Below are positions 36,055 to 44,406 of a stretch of 64,000 nt of DNA, piece after piece. The first letter of the stretch is position 1. Every line of letters begins with the position of its first letter. The translations under genes were made by a program, and so were the position numbers. The DNA comes from a virus, in IMG/VR virus record IMGVR_UViG_3300023170_000013, positions 29,944-93,943 of that record. One strand, given 5' to 3'. Below the pieces are notes generated by a model. It saw nothing but the letters and a program-made list of their open reading frames with translations. It ran no database searches and was not told the origin of the DNA.

Positions 36055-37653
36055 ATGTCTAAAAATGCTGCAAGAATTCCAAAGAAACAAATTAAAGCGG
36101 AAATCCTCAAATCAGGTAGAGATCCGGTTTATTTTATCAATAACTATGTAAAAACTGTCCACCCAGTTCGTGGAGCAGTCCCTTTCAAGACTTACCCTTT
36201 CCAAACAGAACTTTTAAAAGAATTTCAAAACAATCGCTACAATATCATCCTTAAAGCAAGGCAGTTGGGTATCTCCACCTTGAGTGCGTCTTATATTCTT
36301 TGGATGATGTTGTTTTCTCAAAACAAAAACATTCTTGTTATTGCAACAAAGCTCCAAACAGCCGGGAACTTGGTTAGAAAAGTCAAACAAATGATGAACT
36401 CTCTCCCCAGTTGGATGAGGATTGCATCAATCAAGATTGATAACCGAACTTCTTTTGAACTTTCAAACGGTTCGCAAATCAAAGCATCTGCCACTTCCGC
36501 TGATGCAGGTCGTTCGGAAGCTCTTTCTCTTTTGGTTATTGATGAAGCTGCTCATATTGAGAACATGGACGAGCTTTGGGCTGGTCTTTATCCCACAATT
36601 TCAACCGGTGGTCGTGTTATTGCACTTTCTTCTCCAATGGGCGTTGGGAACTGGTTTCACAAGATGTGCGTTGGAGCAGAAAACAGCGAAAATGACTTCT
36701 TTTTGACCACTTTACCTTGGGATGTTCACCCTGAAAGGGACGATAACTGGTTTAAAAAAGAAACAAACAACCTCCCGCAAAGAAAGATTGCACAGGAATA
36801 CCTTTGTTCATTCAACGCTTCCGGTGAAACTGTTGTTCACGCTGACGATCTTACTTTTTATGAGAAGAAAGTGGAGATCCCAAAGTACAAATCAGGGTTT
36901 GACAGAAACTATTGGATCTGGAAAGAAGCAGAAAAAGGCAAAAACTATCTTATTTCAGCAGACGTTGCTAGGGGTGACGGAAGAGACCATTCTGCTTTTC
37001 ATGTTGTTGACGTTGAAGAGATGGATATCGTAGCAGAATATTGTGGAAAACCTTCAATTGACCTTTTTGCCACTTTTCTGCAAGATGTTGCTAGGGAATA
37101 TGGAAATCCTCTTTTGGTTGTGGAAAACAACAACATTGGATACGCAGTTTTAGAGAAGCTAATCGAAGCAGGGTATCCAAATCTTTACTTTTCCATCAAA
37201 GGTTCGGGTGAATACATTGATTCTTTTGCTGCCGAGACAAGAACTGGGTCTGTTCCCGGCTTTTCAACATCTCACAAGACCAGACCCCTGATCATTGCAA
37301 AGTTGGAAGAATTCATCAGAAATAAACTACTTAATATCAAATCAAACCGCCTTATACAAGAGTTAAGAACGTTTGTTTGGAACAATGGCCGACCAGAAGC
37401 AATGAAAGGTTACAATGATGACCTTACAATGTCTTTGGCGATTGCTTGCTGGGTTAGAGACACCGCCATTGTCCAAGGAAGAAGGAACGATGACTTTAAA
37501 AGAGCCTTGATTGGTGGAATTATGTCAACAAGATCTGGATTGGATGTTAGAGTTCCGGGTCAAAGAGATTACAATAGAAACGCAGATCTGCAAAGAAAAG
37601 CAAGACAAGCTGCGAAACAACAAGAACAATTCAGTTGGGTATACAAAGGATAA
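36055..37653 (+). CDS. terL: Terminase large subunit (gp17-like)
   Basis: A 532-residue packaging motor. The ATPase domain has a deviant Walker A L-K-A-R-Q-L-G-I-S-T at 66-75, the form common in T4-like terminases, and Walker B L-L-V-I-D163-E164-A-A-H. The RNase H-fold nuclease has D303 in I-S-A-D-V-A-R-G, E357 in V-V-E-N-N-N-I-G and the G-Y-N-D-D-L motif near 470. It cuts concatemeric DNA and drives it into proheads through the portal, encoded 3 bases downstream. The length is slightly below T4 gp17 (610). Confidence 0.95.
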   Translation: MSKNAARIPKKQIKAEILKSGRDPVYFINNYVKTVHPVRGAVPFKTYPFQTELLKEFQNNRYNIILKARQLGISTLSASYILWMMLFSQNKNILVIATKLQTAGNLVRKVKQMMNSLPSWMRIASIKIDNRTSFELSNGSQIKASATSADAGRSEALSLLVIDEAAHIENMDELWAGLYPTISTGGRVIALSSPMGVGNWFHKMCVGAENSENDFFLTTLPWDVHPERDDNWFKKETNNLPQRKIAQEYLCSFNASGETVVHADDLTFYEKKVEIPKYKSGFDRNYWIWKEAEKGKNYLISADVARGDGRDHSAFHVVDVEEMDIVAEYCGKPSIDLFATFLQDVAREYGNPLLVVENNNIGYAVLEKLIEAGYPNLYFSIKGSGEYIDSFAAETRTGSVPGFSTSHKTRPLIIAKLEEFIRNKLLNIKSNRLIQELRTFVWNNGRPEAMKGYNDDLTMSLAIACWVRDTAIVQGRRNDDFKRALIGGIMSTRSGLDVRVPGQRDYNRNADLQRKARQAAKQQEQFSWVYKG

Positions 37654-37656
37654 AAA

Positions 37657-39624
37657 ATGGCTGCTCCGAAAAATGATAAAAGCAACAGAAACCCTAATTC
37701 TGGTCTTTTCCAAAGGCTGACTAGGCTTTTCTCTGGTCCGATTGTTAACTATCGCTCTCAAACATACAGAAAAGAGCGAAGAAGACAGATGGACAAGTAT
37801 AACTTCACGTCTGCTTCTGGTAAGCAATTCAAAAAATCTATTCATGATCCATTTGCCAATACAACCTATAATTATGTTGCGTCTCAAGGGCGAGCAGAAA
37901 GGTACGCAGACTTCGAGCAGATGGAGTATATGCCAGAGATCGCATCAGCAATTGACATTTATGCAGATGAAATGACAACCTCTACCTTCATCAACAATCT
38001 TTTGACAATTGACACCAGAAACCAAGAGATCAAGCACATTCTTGAAGAGCTTTACATGGACATCCTTAACGTTGAGTTCAACCTTTTTGGATGGTGTCGC
38101 TCAATGTGTAAGTTTGGAGATTTCTTTCTTTACTTGGATATTGAAGAAGGAAAAGGAATTACAAATGCCATTGGTCTTCCGACCCACGAGCTTGAAAGAA
38201 TGGAAGGTTTGGACAAAACAAATCCAAACTATATCCAATATCAGTGGAACTCTGGTGGTCTAACTTTTGAGAACTGGCAAGTCGCTCATTTCCGTATCTT
38301 GGGGAATGACAAGTATTCTCCTTATGGAACTTCTGTTCTAGAGCCGGCAAGAAGGATTTGGCGGCAATTAACTCTTATCGAGGACGCAATGATGGCTTAT
38401 CGCATTGTTCGCTCTCCGGAAAGAAGGATTTTTAAGATTGAAGTTGGCAACATTCCTCCGCAGGAAGTGGAACAGTATGTCCAAAGGGTTATGACCCAGA
38501 TGAAAAGAAATCAGGTTATCGATCCTGATACTGGCCGTGTTGATCTTCGCTACAACCCTCTTTCAGTTGAAGAAGATTACTTCCTTCCTGTTCGAAATGG
38601 AGTTGGCTCTGATATTTCTTCTTTGGCAGGTGGGCAGTTCACTGGTGATATTGATGATGTAAAGTATCTTCGTGCTAAATTATTTGCAGCACTCAAAGTT
38701 CCAGAGTCCTACCTTGCAGGTGGAGAAGCTGGCGGAGAAGTTGAAAAAGGTGCTCTAGCACAAAAGGACATTCGCTTTGCAAGAACTATCCAAAGGCTGC
38801 AAAGATCGGTGATTTCCGAATTGGAAAAGATTGGGATCATCCATCTTCACACTTTGGGTTACAAAAACAAAGATCTTGTTTCTTTCAAGCTGCGTTTGAG
38901 CAACCCGTCTAGAATTGCAGAGCTTCAGGAGTTGGAATACTGGCGAACCAAGTTTGATATTGCTGCGTCTGCAACTGAAACTTACTTCTCTCGTCGTTGG
39001 ATTGGTGAGAACATCTTCAATCTTTCCGAAGCAGATCAGTTAAGAAACGAAAGAGAGCAATTCTACGATCGCGTGTTTATCGCAGAGTTGGAAAAAGTCG
39101 CAGAAGTTGCAGAGAACGAAAGAGGTGGAATTGGAGGTGGTGGAGACGACCTAGCCGGAGATGCTACCGGAACAGATGCTGGTGATTTAGCTGGCGATCT
39201 AGACTTAGGCGGTGATACCGGTGGGGACACGGATCTAGACTTAGGCGGTGATACCGGTGGGGACACTGGTAGTGGAGGGGAAGAGCCTATGCTGCTAGCC
39301 ACTCCGGGTAAAAGAGATGATGAAGAGTACAAATATGAAAAAGATGGAATGACAACAACCTCCAAATCAAAAGGAAAATGGTATAAACCAGTTGGTCATG
39401 ACAAAAGAAAATCATTAGCCCCAAAGAAGAAAAGCTACAAAGCAAAGTATTCAGATCGTTCCGCTAGCCGTTCCAAAGAAAATGTTTTCCCAGACTTTAA
39501 TTCATTTTTAAGATCTTCTAAGGGAATGTATGAGGAAAAAGGATCTAATTATTCAGATGTTATAAACAATACAAGAGAAGTGGACAGACTCTTGAAAGAA
39601 CTGGAGAAGAAAGATGAAAACTAA
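37657..39624 (+). CDS. gp20: Portal protein (gp20-like)
   Basis: A 655-residue portal that forms the dodecameric DNA channel at the head vertex. The body is typical: Y-M-P-E-I-A-S-A-I-D-I-Y-A-D-E near residue 90, F-R-I-L-G-N-D-K-Y-S-P-Y-G-T-S near 210, and V-P-E-S-Y-L-A-G-G-E-A near 345. It exceeds T4 gp20 (524) because of a C-terminal extension that includes an Asp/Gly repeat region (about 500-545) and a basic tail. It overlaps the next gene by 11 bases. The extension may face the capsid interior or bind scaffold; that is not shown. Confidence 0.93.
   Translation: MAAPKNDKSNRNPNSGLFQRLTRLFSGPIVNYRSQTYRKERRRQMDKYNFTSASGKQFKKSIHDPFANTTYNYVASQGRAERYADFEQMEYMPEIASAIDIYADEMTTSTFINNLLTIDTRNQEIKHILEELYMDILNVEFNLFGWCRSMCKFGDFFLYLDIEEGKGITNAIGLPTHELERMEGLDKTNPNYIQYQWNSGGLTFENWQVAHFRILGNDKYSPYGTSVLEPARRIWRQLTLIEDAMMAYRIVRSPERRIFKIEVGNIPPQEVEQYVQRVMTQMKRNQVIDPDTGRVDLRYNPLSVEEDYFLPVRNGVGSDISSLAGGQFTGDIDDVKYLRAKLFAALKVPESYLAGGEAGGEVEKGALAQKDIRFARTIQRLQRSVISELEKIGIIHLHTLGYKNKDLVSFKLRLSNPSRIAELQELEYWRTKFDIAASATETYFSRRWIGENIFNLSEADQLRNEREQFYDRVFIAELEKVAEVAENERGGIGGGGDDLAGDATGTDAGDLAGDLDLGGDTGGDTDLDLGGDTGGDTGSGGEEPMLLATPGKRDDEEYKYEKDGMTTTSKSKGKWYKPVGHDKRKSLAPKKKSYKAKYSDRSASRSKENVFPDFNSFLRSSKGMYEEKGSNYSDVINNTREVDRLLKELEKKDEN
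39196..39267 (+). repeat. Tandem 36-base repeat in the portal C-terminus
   Basis: Two near-identical in-frame copies of a 36-base unit (39196-39231 and 39232-39267), each encoding D-L-D-L-G-G-D-T-G-G-D-T. Further shorter Gly/Asp repeats flank them. The result is a very acidic linker. The near-identity of the copies suggests a recent duplication. Confidence 0.85.
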
Positions 39625-40426
39625 AAAGCTCAAACATAATAAGAAAAGAAACACTGCTTTTCTTTATGAGTGTTTAGTAAGAGAAATGACAATCTCGGTA
39701 TTAAACAAAGATAAAGAAAAGACCGCGAAGATTAAAGATTGTCTTAAGGAGTTTTTCAAAAAAGGAACCAATCTGAATAGGCAGTTGGATACTTACAAGA
39801 CCCTTTATAATACCACTAATTGTTCTTTGGATAATGCTCATCGTCTTCTTCATGAAGCAAAAGACAAAAACTACAAGATTGATGAAAAAGAACTTTTCAA
39901 CGAGCAGACAAGATTGATCAACTTTATGAACAAAGAGTTGGGTTCTGGTATTTTCAATTACTTTCTGCCCAATTACAAAACAATCGCTTCTATCTCACAG
40001 ATCTTCAACAGAGACACTTCTGTTAAAAACAGAGTTATTCTTGAGAACGAAATTGTCAAAACAATGTTGAAGCCAGTTCAAGAAAAGAAAGAAGTTGTCA
40101 CAGACAACCTTGTTTTTGATGTTTTTATGAAAAAGTTCAATGAGAAGTACGGAGAAGATCTTTTCGAAGAGCAGAAAGATCTGATCAAAAGGTACCTTTT
40201 CTCCCTAGATGGCTCCAATTCTGAAGTTGTTCTTTTCTTGGAACAAGAGATGGAAAAGATTGAAACCGATCTCCGTTTGATGGAGGTAAAAGAAATCAAT
40301 CCACAAGTTAAAGAAAAGATTTCTAAAGTAAAACAAACTCTCAAAGAAGCAGAACAGATTGACGACAAGATGGTCCTTAAAATTCTTAAAATCCAGCAAC
40401 TTATAAGAGAATTCAAGAATGTTTAA
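39614..40426 (+). CDS. Head-region protein, helical, unknown function
   Basis: A 270-residue, mostly helical, charged protein. It begins M-K-T-K-K-L-K-H-N-K-K-R-N-T-A-F-L-Y-E-C-L-V-R-E and ends in coiled-coil-like sequence (K-I-S-K-V-K-Q-T-L-K-E-A). It overlaps the portal gene by 11 bases and the next by 8, so it is made with head-assembly proteins. Similar helical genes follow the portal in other marine T4-like phages as I recall. A prohead core or assembly role, like T4 gp67/gp68, is plausible but not shown. Confidence 0.5.
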   Translation: MKTKKLKHNKKRNTAFLYECLVREMTISVLNKDKEKTAKIKDCLKEFFKKGTNLNRQLDTYKTLYNTTNCSLDNAHRLLHEAKDKNYKIDEKELFNEQTRLINFMNKELGSGIFNYFLPNYKTIASISQIFNRDTSVKNRVILENEIVKTMLKPVQEKKEVVTDNLVFDVFMKKFNEKYGEDLFEEQKDLIKRYLFSLDGSNSEVVLFLEQEMEKIETDLRLMEVKEINPQVKEKISKVKQTLKEAEQIDDKMVLKILKIQQLIREFKNV

Positions 40427-40970
40427 GATTAAAATTCAACCTCCGGGTTATCACAAAGAGATTGAGATTGAATGCGTCAAAACCTTAAGTGGCGATCTAA
40501 TGTTCAATAGTCACCCTGAATTTGATATTCATCTAGATGTTAAAAACAAAAAGATTGTCACTGTTGCAAAACAAGAACATGGCTCGGATGCATACCCTAT
40601 TCAGGATGAGTTCTTGGATTATATTTGCAAAAAAGGTGCAGCAGACTATACTTCTATCAAAGCAGGTTATGTTCCAAACTCTTTGGGTGCAAAATTGTTA
40701 GAACCAAAAGATGATAGTTTAAACTCTTTCGATGTTGTTATTTTTCTAATCCACAAATATTTGAAAGAAAACGAAAAGTATATTAATTTTATTGAAAACT
40801 TCGAAGATCAATATGAAGAAGATTTAACCAATCCAACACCGGAAGAATCTACAGAGCTTGGTGAAGTTCCACACAAAGAAAGGCAAGGTTCAGTTCCTCC
40901 TAATAAGTATTATGGATATGGCTACGGATACAGGCCCTATGTCTATGAAGGTATTGAGAAGGATAATTGA
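40419..40970 (+). CDS. Head-region protein, unknown function
   Basis: A 183-residue acidic protein with no recognised domain. The N-terminal part looks like a small beta domain (F-K-I-K-I-Q-P-P-G-Y-H-K-E-I-E-I-E), followed by helices. The tail has Y-Y-G-Y-G-Y-G-Y-R-P-Y, a Tyr/Gly-rich low-complexity end. It overlaps both neighbours and belongs to the portal-protease transcription unit. I can say only that it is probably involved in head assembly by location. Confidence 0.45.
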   Translation: MFKIKIQPPGYHKEIEIECVKTLSGDLMFNSHPEFDIHLDVKNKKIVTVAKQEHGSDAYPIQDEFLDYICKKGAADYTSIKAGYVPNSLGAKLLEPKDDSLNSFDVVIFLIHKYLKENEKYINFIENFEDQYEEDLTNPTPEESTELGEVPHKERQGSVPPNKYYGYGYGYRPYVYEGIEKDN

Positions 40971-41254
40971 TGGATTTATTTTATTTTTTGTTAGTTGGTT
41001 TTGGAATGACACAAATTTTGGTTTATGGTTTTATTTTTGACAACATTCGTCCAAAGCATCATTTTTTTCATTGTCCGATGTGTGTCGGCTTTTGGGTTGG
41101 GGTTTTTTTGTGTACAATAAATCCCTTTGTATCACTATTTAATTTTGATGTCACAATAACAAATTGCTTTTGTTTGGGTTGTTTGAATTCAGGCACGGCA
41201 TATGTTTTGTGCAATCTTTTTGGAGACTCTGGAATAAGAGTAGAAAGGAGCTAA
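40970..41254 (+). CDS. Small membrane protein with CPxCxGFWxG motif (DUF1360-like)
   Basis: A 94-residue protein; I start it at the ATG at 40970, which overlaps the previous stop (TGATG), rather than the TTG just before. It has hydrophobic segments at about 2-20 and 35-60 and a further apolar C-terminal part. H-C-P-M-C-V-G-F-W-V-G-V-F between the first two resembles DUF1360 membrane proteins, whose role is unknown. Five cysteines in total suggest metal binding or disulfides. A membrane protein among head genes might anchor prohead assembly to the inner membrane; that is speculation. Confidence 0.5.
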   Translation: MDLFYFLLVGFGMTQILVYGFIFDNIRPKHHFFHCPMCVGFWVGVFLCTINPFVSLFNFDVTITNCFCLGCLNSGTAYVLCNLFGDSGIRVERS

Positions 41255-41256
41255 CT

Positions 41257-41313
41257 ATGTGGATCGAAAAATGGAAATTGCAACCAGTTCGCCGCTGCTG
41301 TAAAGGTAAGTAG
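41257..41313 (+). CDS. Possible 18-residue leader-like peptide
   Basis: ATG at 41257 stands 6 bases after AAAGGAG and opens an 18-codon frame (M-W-I-E-K-W-K-L-Q-P-V-R-R-C-C-K-G-K) ending in TAG at 41311. The strong ribosome site is otherwise unexplained because the next gene starts 102 bases later. The stop abuts a GC-rich hairpin. It may be a tiny basic protein or a translated leader, or chance. Confidence 0.3.
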   Translation: MWIEKWKLQPVRRCCKGK

Positions 41314-41317
41314 CTCG

Positions 41318-41331
41318 CGCCGCTCGCGGCG
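41318..41331 (+). other. GC-rich hairpin before the prohead protease gene
   Basis: CGCCG-CTCG-CGGCG can form a 5-bp all-GC stem with a 4-base loop, in an AT-rich genome and in one of the few spacers. It is not followed by a clear U-run, so it is a poor intrinsic terminator. It could be an RNA-processing or translation-control element for the downstream protease. Confidence 0.4.
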
Positions 41332-41358
41332 GCTTTCAAAAGTAAAAGGACTTGTATA

Positions 41359-41958
41359 ATGTCAAAGAAGTTGTTAACAGAGTTTTATGAATTATGCCCC
41401 AATGGGGTTTGCGAAGATATATTAACGGAATCGGAAAAAAGAATGGTTAGGGAGAACGGTGCTCTTTTTCTTTCTGGAGTGATCCAAAGAGCGGAGCATT
41501 TGAATGGTAATGGTAGAGTTTATCCCCGACCTATCTTACAAAGAGAAATGAGCACTTATCGTAAGCTGATCGAAGAAGGAAGAGCAGTTGGAGAACTGGA
41601 TCATCCAGACTCTTCTGTTGTGAACCTTCGTAATGTTTCCCACAAAGTTACTGACTGCTGGTGGGATGGTGATAATGTTTATGGAAAATTGCAAGTATTG
41701 AATACACCTTCTGGTCAAACTCTTCGCGCTTTGGTTGAAGGAGGTGTTAAGATTGGGATCTCATCGCGTGGATTGGGCTCTGTTGTTGAGTCTGCCGGTA
41801 GAACATTAGTAGAAGATGACTTCCAGCTTATCTGCTTTGACATTGTACAAGAACCTTCTACTTCTGGTGCTTTCCTTTTCCAAGAAGAAAAGCAAAGGCT
41901 TCATGAAAACAAAAATGTAAAAATCAATTCACTTTTAGATGACATTTTAAAGGGATAA
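41359..41958 (+). CDS. gp21: Prohead core protease (gp21-like)
   Basis: A 199-residue serine protease of the T4 gp21 (herpesvirus assemblin-like) fold. The catalytic His is H82 in V-G-E-L-D-H-P-D, the nucleophile is S135 or S136 in I-G-I-S-S-R-G-L-G, and an upstream G-R-V-Y-P-R motif is conserved in the family. It is packaged in the scaffold and, after prohead assembly, digests scaffold and trims the capsid protein and any tagged internal proteins at [I/L]-x-E sites. A candidate tagged protein follows 1 base downstream. Confidence 0.9.
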   Translation: MSKKLLTEFYELCPNGVCEDILTESEKRMVRENGALFLSGVIQRAEHLNGNGRVYPRPILQREMSTYRKLIEEGRAVGELDHPDSSVVNLRNVSHKVTDCWWDGDNVYGKLQVLNTPSGQTLRALVEGGVKIGISSRGLGSVVESAGRTLVEDDFQLICFDIVQEPSTSGAFLFQEEKQRLHENKNVKINSLLDDILKG

Positions 41959-41959
41959 A

Positions 41960-42355
41960 ATGAAAATCAACCTTGAAAAATTAAAAAACATTATTAGACC
42001 TATTGTTAAAGAAGTTATTGAAGAGTCTTTGACAAAAGATGGTCTTTTAGCTTCCATTATCCAAGAGACAGCAATCGGGTTGGCAAAAGCACAAGTTATT
42101 GTTGAAGAAAAGAAAACCAACCAATCTCAAAAGATTAGAATGGAACAGCAAAATAGAAAAAATCAAGAAGCAAGAAAAAAGCTTTTGGACTCTATTGGAA
42201 GTCAAAGGTTCAATGGTGTGAATGTTTTTGAAAACACAAAGCCAATGACCGCTCAAGAAAGCAGCCGTTCCCCCTTGGCCAACCAAGATCCAAATGATGC
42301 GGGTGTGGATATCACAGCGCTTCCGGGAATGGGAAACTGGTCAAAACTAATTTAA
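41960..42355 (+). CDS. Small protein downstream of the protease with tag-like N-terminal helix
   Basis: A 131-residue protein. The N-terminus M-K-I-N-L-E-K-L-K-N-I-I-R-P-I-V-K-E-V-I-E-E-S is a longer variant of the tag seen elsewhere and contains an I-E-E site. The middle is a charged coiled-coil (residues about 50-75) and the C-terminus is Pro/Gly/Asp rich. It is directly behind the protease, where other T4-like phages carry head-core proteins. It may be a core component whose N-terminal helix is the prototype of the cargo tag. No domain is recognised. Confidence 0.55.
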   Translation: MKINLEKLKNIIRPIVKEVIEESLTKDGLLASIIQETAIGLAKAQVIVEEKKTNQSQKIRMEQQNRKNQEARKKLLDSIGSQRFNGVNVFENTKPMTAQESSRSPLANQDPNDAGVDITALPGMGNWSKLI

Positions 42356-42364
42356 GGGAATAAA

Positions 42365-42613
42365 ATGGCTACAAACGTAAAAATCTTTAAGAGAAAAAAT
42401 GAAACAGAAGAAAACCTTGTTAGGCGATTCATCAAGAAATGCAAGAAAGAAAGGATCGTTGAAGAAGCAAGGGAAAGAAAAGAATATCTTAAACCTTCTG
42501 TAAGAAAGCGAAGAAAGCGCGAAAGAGCGCAAAGACAAAGAGAAAGAGACGCTCGGAAAGCTGCAAAGCAGTTGGAAAAGTTCAAAACAAGAAAAAGGAA
42601 TAAATCAAAATGA
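42365..42613 (+). CDS. rpsU: Ribosomal protein bS21 homologue
   Basis: An 82-residue, very basic protein with the full bS21 pattern. It has a short N-terminal strand (N-V-K-I-F-K-R-K-N-E-T-E), then L-V-R-R-F-I-K-K-C matching the L-R-R-F-K-R-S-C helix start of bacterial bS21. The R-K-E-Y-L-K-P-S-V-R-K-R segment matches R-R-E-F-Y-E-K-P, followed by a long Arg/Lys helix. bS21 sits on the small subunit near the mRNA exit of the decoding platform and affects initiation. A phage copy could replace the host protein and bias translation to phage mRNA. It overlaps the next gene by 4 bases. Confidence 0.85.
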   Translation: MATNVKIFKRKNETEENLVRRFIKKCKKERIVEEARERKEYLKPSVRKRRKRERAQRQRERDARKAAKQLEKFKTRKRNKSK

Positions 42614-43044
42614 GTTGGAAATATTATGACGTTGGACTTCACAATGTTGGAAGTTATCAGGTCTCAGGGAAGCCTTTTTTAACATCTTCAACTGCTCCAG
42701 CTTCTGGTTCCGCAGTAACACCCTTGAAGATTACCTTTCCCTTTGTCACGAAAAAGATCGTATTGACAAACAATGAGCAAACAGCAAACGAAGATATGCG
42801 CCTTGCAATGTCTGCTAGAGGTGTTCGTGATGAAGTTTCAAATTACTTTGTGGTCCACGCAGAGAAAGATGGGAACGGCTATTTGGAGCTTGACATTAAA
42901 TGCACAGAAATCCACCTTATGTCAGACGGCTCACATACTGCTGACTTCTCTGTTTATGCTGCTTTAACTTCAATTCCTGTTGAAAGAGTTACAAACATTA
43001 GCCCGTCTGGTTCAAACTGGTCTGGCTCTGCGGGAATTGGATAA
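42610..43044 (+). CDS. Beta-rich structural protein, possible head decoration
   Basis: A 144-residue Ser/Thr-rich protein, mainly predicted strands, ending with P-S-G-S-N-W-S-G-S-A-G. Conserved-looking elements are P-L-K-I-T-F-P-F-V-T-K-K-I-V-L-T-N-N and Y-L-E-L-D-I-K-C-T-E-I-H-L. It resembles small tail- or head-surface proteins more than enzymes. It is the first of five short structural genes that lie between the protease and scaffold genes, so I suggest a capsid-associated role. No named family is recognised. Confidence 0.5.
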   Translation: MSWKYYDVGLHNVGSYQVSGKPFLTSSTAPASGSAVTPLKITFPFVTKKIVLTNNEQTANEDMRLAMSARGVRDEVSNYFVVHAEKDGNGYLELDIKCTEIHLMSDGSHTADFSVYAALTSIPVERVTNISPSGSNWSGSAGIG

Positions 43045-43050
43045 ATCAAA

Positions 43051-43545
43051 ATGGCTAGAAGGTATACTGATTCTTCTTTTGTTATTCAAACTTTGGCAGA
43101 ACTTTCCAGCCAAAGAGATAAGACGATCGATCAAGTTCCTTTTTCGATTGGGCCATTTGGAGCAGCAGGGTTGCACCAAAGAAACAATGCTTATATTGTT
43201 TCAGAAAGAGAAAACCCAAAAGATTTTTTATTTGAGGTTGAAAACATGAACTTTAATTTTAGAGAAATTACAGAAAGCACAACGGCCAATGCAAATGATC
43301 GTGTGATTGGTGTTAAAACAACCACTGCCGAGGCTTCTGTTACAATCAATCTTCCCCCTGCTGCAACCGTTAGAACCGGTTTTGTGCTTATCGTCAAAGA
43401 TACCGAAGGAAGTGCAGCAGATTATAACATTGTTGTGGATGCTGCTGGCTCTGAAACAATTGATGGTGCAGCAACTTTTACAATCACTAAAAACTATGCT
43501 GCTATCAACTTTGTTACAAACGGCTCCAATTGGTTTGTTTATTAA
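43051..43545 (+). CDS. Beta-rich virion protein with repeat-type C-terminal domain
   Basis: A 164-residue protein. The C-terminal 95 residues follow a pattern common in phage fibres and surface proteins: V-I-G-V-K-T-T-T then V-T-I-N-L-P-P-A-A-T, F-V-L-I-V-K-D-T-E-G, I-V-V-D-A-A-G-S-E-T-I-D-G and a final S-N-W-F-V-Y. This is a small beta-sandwich or beta-helix cap. The N-terminal 60 residues are distinct and may form the attachment part. It is in the same run as the putative decoration genes. Confidence 0.55.
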   Translation: MARRYTDSSFVIQTLAELSSQRDKTIDQVPFSIGPFGAAGLHQRNNAYIVSERENPKDFLFEVENMNFNFREITESTTANANDRVIGVKTTTAEASVTINLPPAATVRTGFVLIVKDTEGSAADYNIVVDAAGSETIDGAATFTITKNYAAINFVTNGSNWFVY

Positions 43546-43561
43546 TAAAAGGATATAGAAA

Positions 43562-44395
43562 ATGGCTTATAAACAAGGTGCAGAAGTAGACGGTGTTGGT
43601 GGCGCGGGAGCAGTTCAACATGTATCAACTGGCACCACCTTATCAGGAAGTCAAAACTTTAAAGTATCAGAATCTTCTGTTGCTGTGGAAAATAAACACC
43701 TTTCCTTAACTGGCGCTGTTGGGGAACTTGAAACCCCGGCAACTCTTTATTTTTATTCTGGCGTTGAAGGTGGTGATAATATTCAAGTAGATGGAAACGG
43801 ATTTCAAATTAACTCTTCCACGTCTGCTTATCTTAACGGTTCCACTATTGGAGAGATCTCTGCCCAAGAAGTTGGCCTTTCTGGTTCAAATTCCGTTGCT
43901 CTACATTCGGACTCTGGCTTGGTACAGTTGAGTGCTTCTTCTGGAACGCAGATCACCGGTGCTCTGGGTGTTGATGGGACTACCACTTTGGGCACAACAA
44001 ACTTGGGAACAACCTCTGTGCAGGGCAACCTTTCTGTTGAATCCGGCCAAGCATACGCAGTGATGTATGGAACAACAATTGAAAGCGCCGGCACAGTTTC
44101 TGTTAACTTGAACAACGGAACAAGTCAAATTTTCTTTGTTAACGCCACCAACGTAACAATGTCAAACCCAACGAACGGTCAAGATGGCGGAGTATACAAC
44201 TTTATTTTCAAACAAGATGCAACCGGCTCTAGAGCCTTAACGTTCGGCTCTAAGTATTTGTTTCCGGGAGGTACGCTCCCTACTCTGACAGAAGCCGCAA
44301 ACGCTGTTGACGTTGTTTCTTGCATTTACACAGGGGATGTTGATGGTGGCGCACTTCTTTGCTCCGCTGTTAATAACTTCTCTTCGAGCGCATAA
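43562..44395 (+). CDS. Fibre-like repetitive beta protein in the head cluster
   Basis: A 277-residue Gly/Ser/Thr/Val-rich protein. The middle has short repeated turns such as I-T-G-A-L-G-V-D-G-T-T-T-L-G-T-T-N-L-G-T-T, the usual look of trimeric beta-helical fibre shafts. A C-terminal domain has N-L-N-N-G-T-S-Q-I-F-F-V-N-A and T-G-S-R-A-L-T-F-G-S-K-Y. An AAAGGA ribosome site precedes the ATG. Since it lies among head genes, a head fibre is possible, but a tail or whisker role cannot be excluded. Confidence 0.55.
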   Translation: MAYKQGAEVDGVGGAGAVQHVSTGTTLSGSQNFKVSESSVAVENKHLSLTGAVGELETPATLYFYSGVEGGDNIQVDGNGFQINSSTSAYLNGSTIGEISAQEVGLSGSNSVALHSDSGLVQLSASSGTQITGALGVDGTTTLGTTNLGTTSVQGNLSVESGQAYAVMYGTTIESAGTVSVNLNNGTSQIFFVNATNVTMSNPTNGQDGGVYNFIFKQDATGSRALTFGSKYLFPGGTLPTLTEAANAVDVVSCIYTGDVDGGALLCSAVNNFSSSA

Positions 44396-44406
44396 GGTAA
44401 GATATC

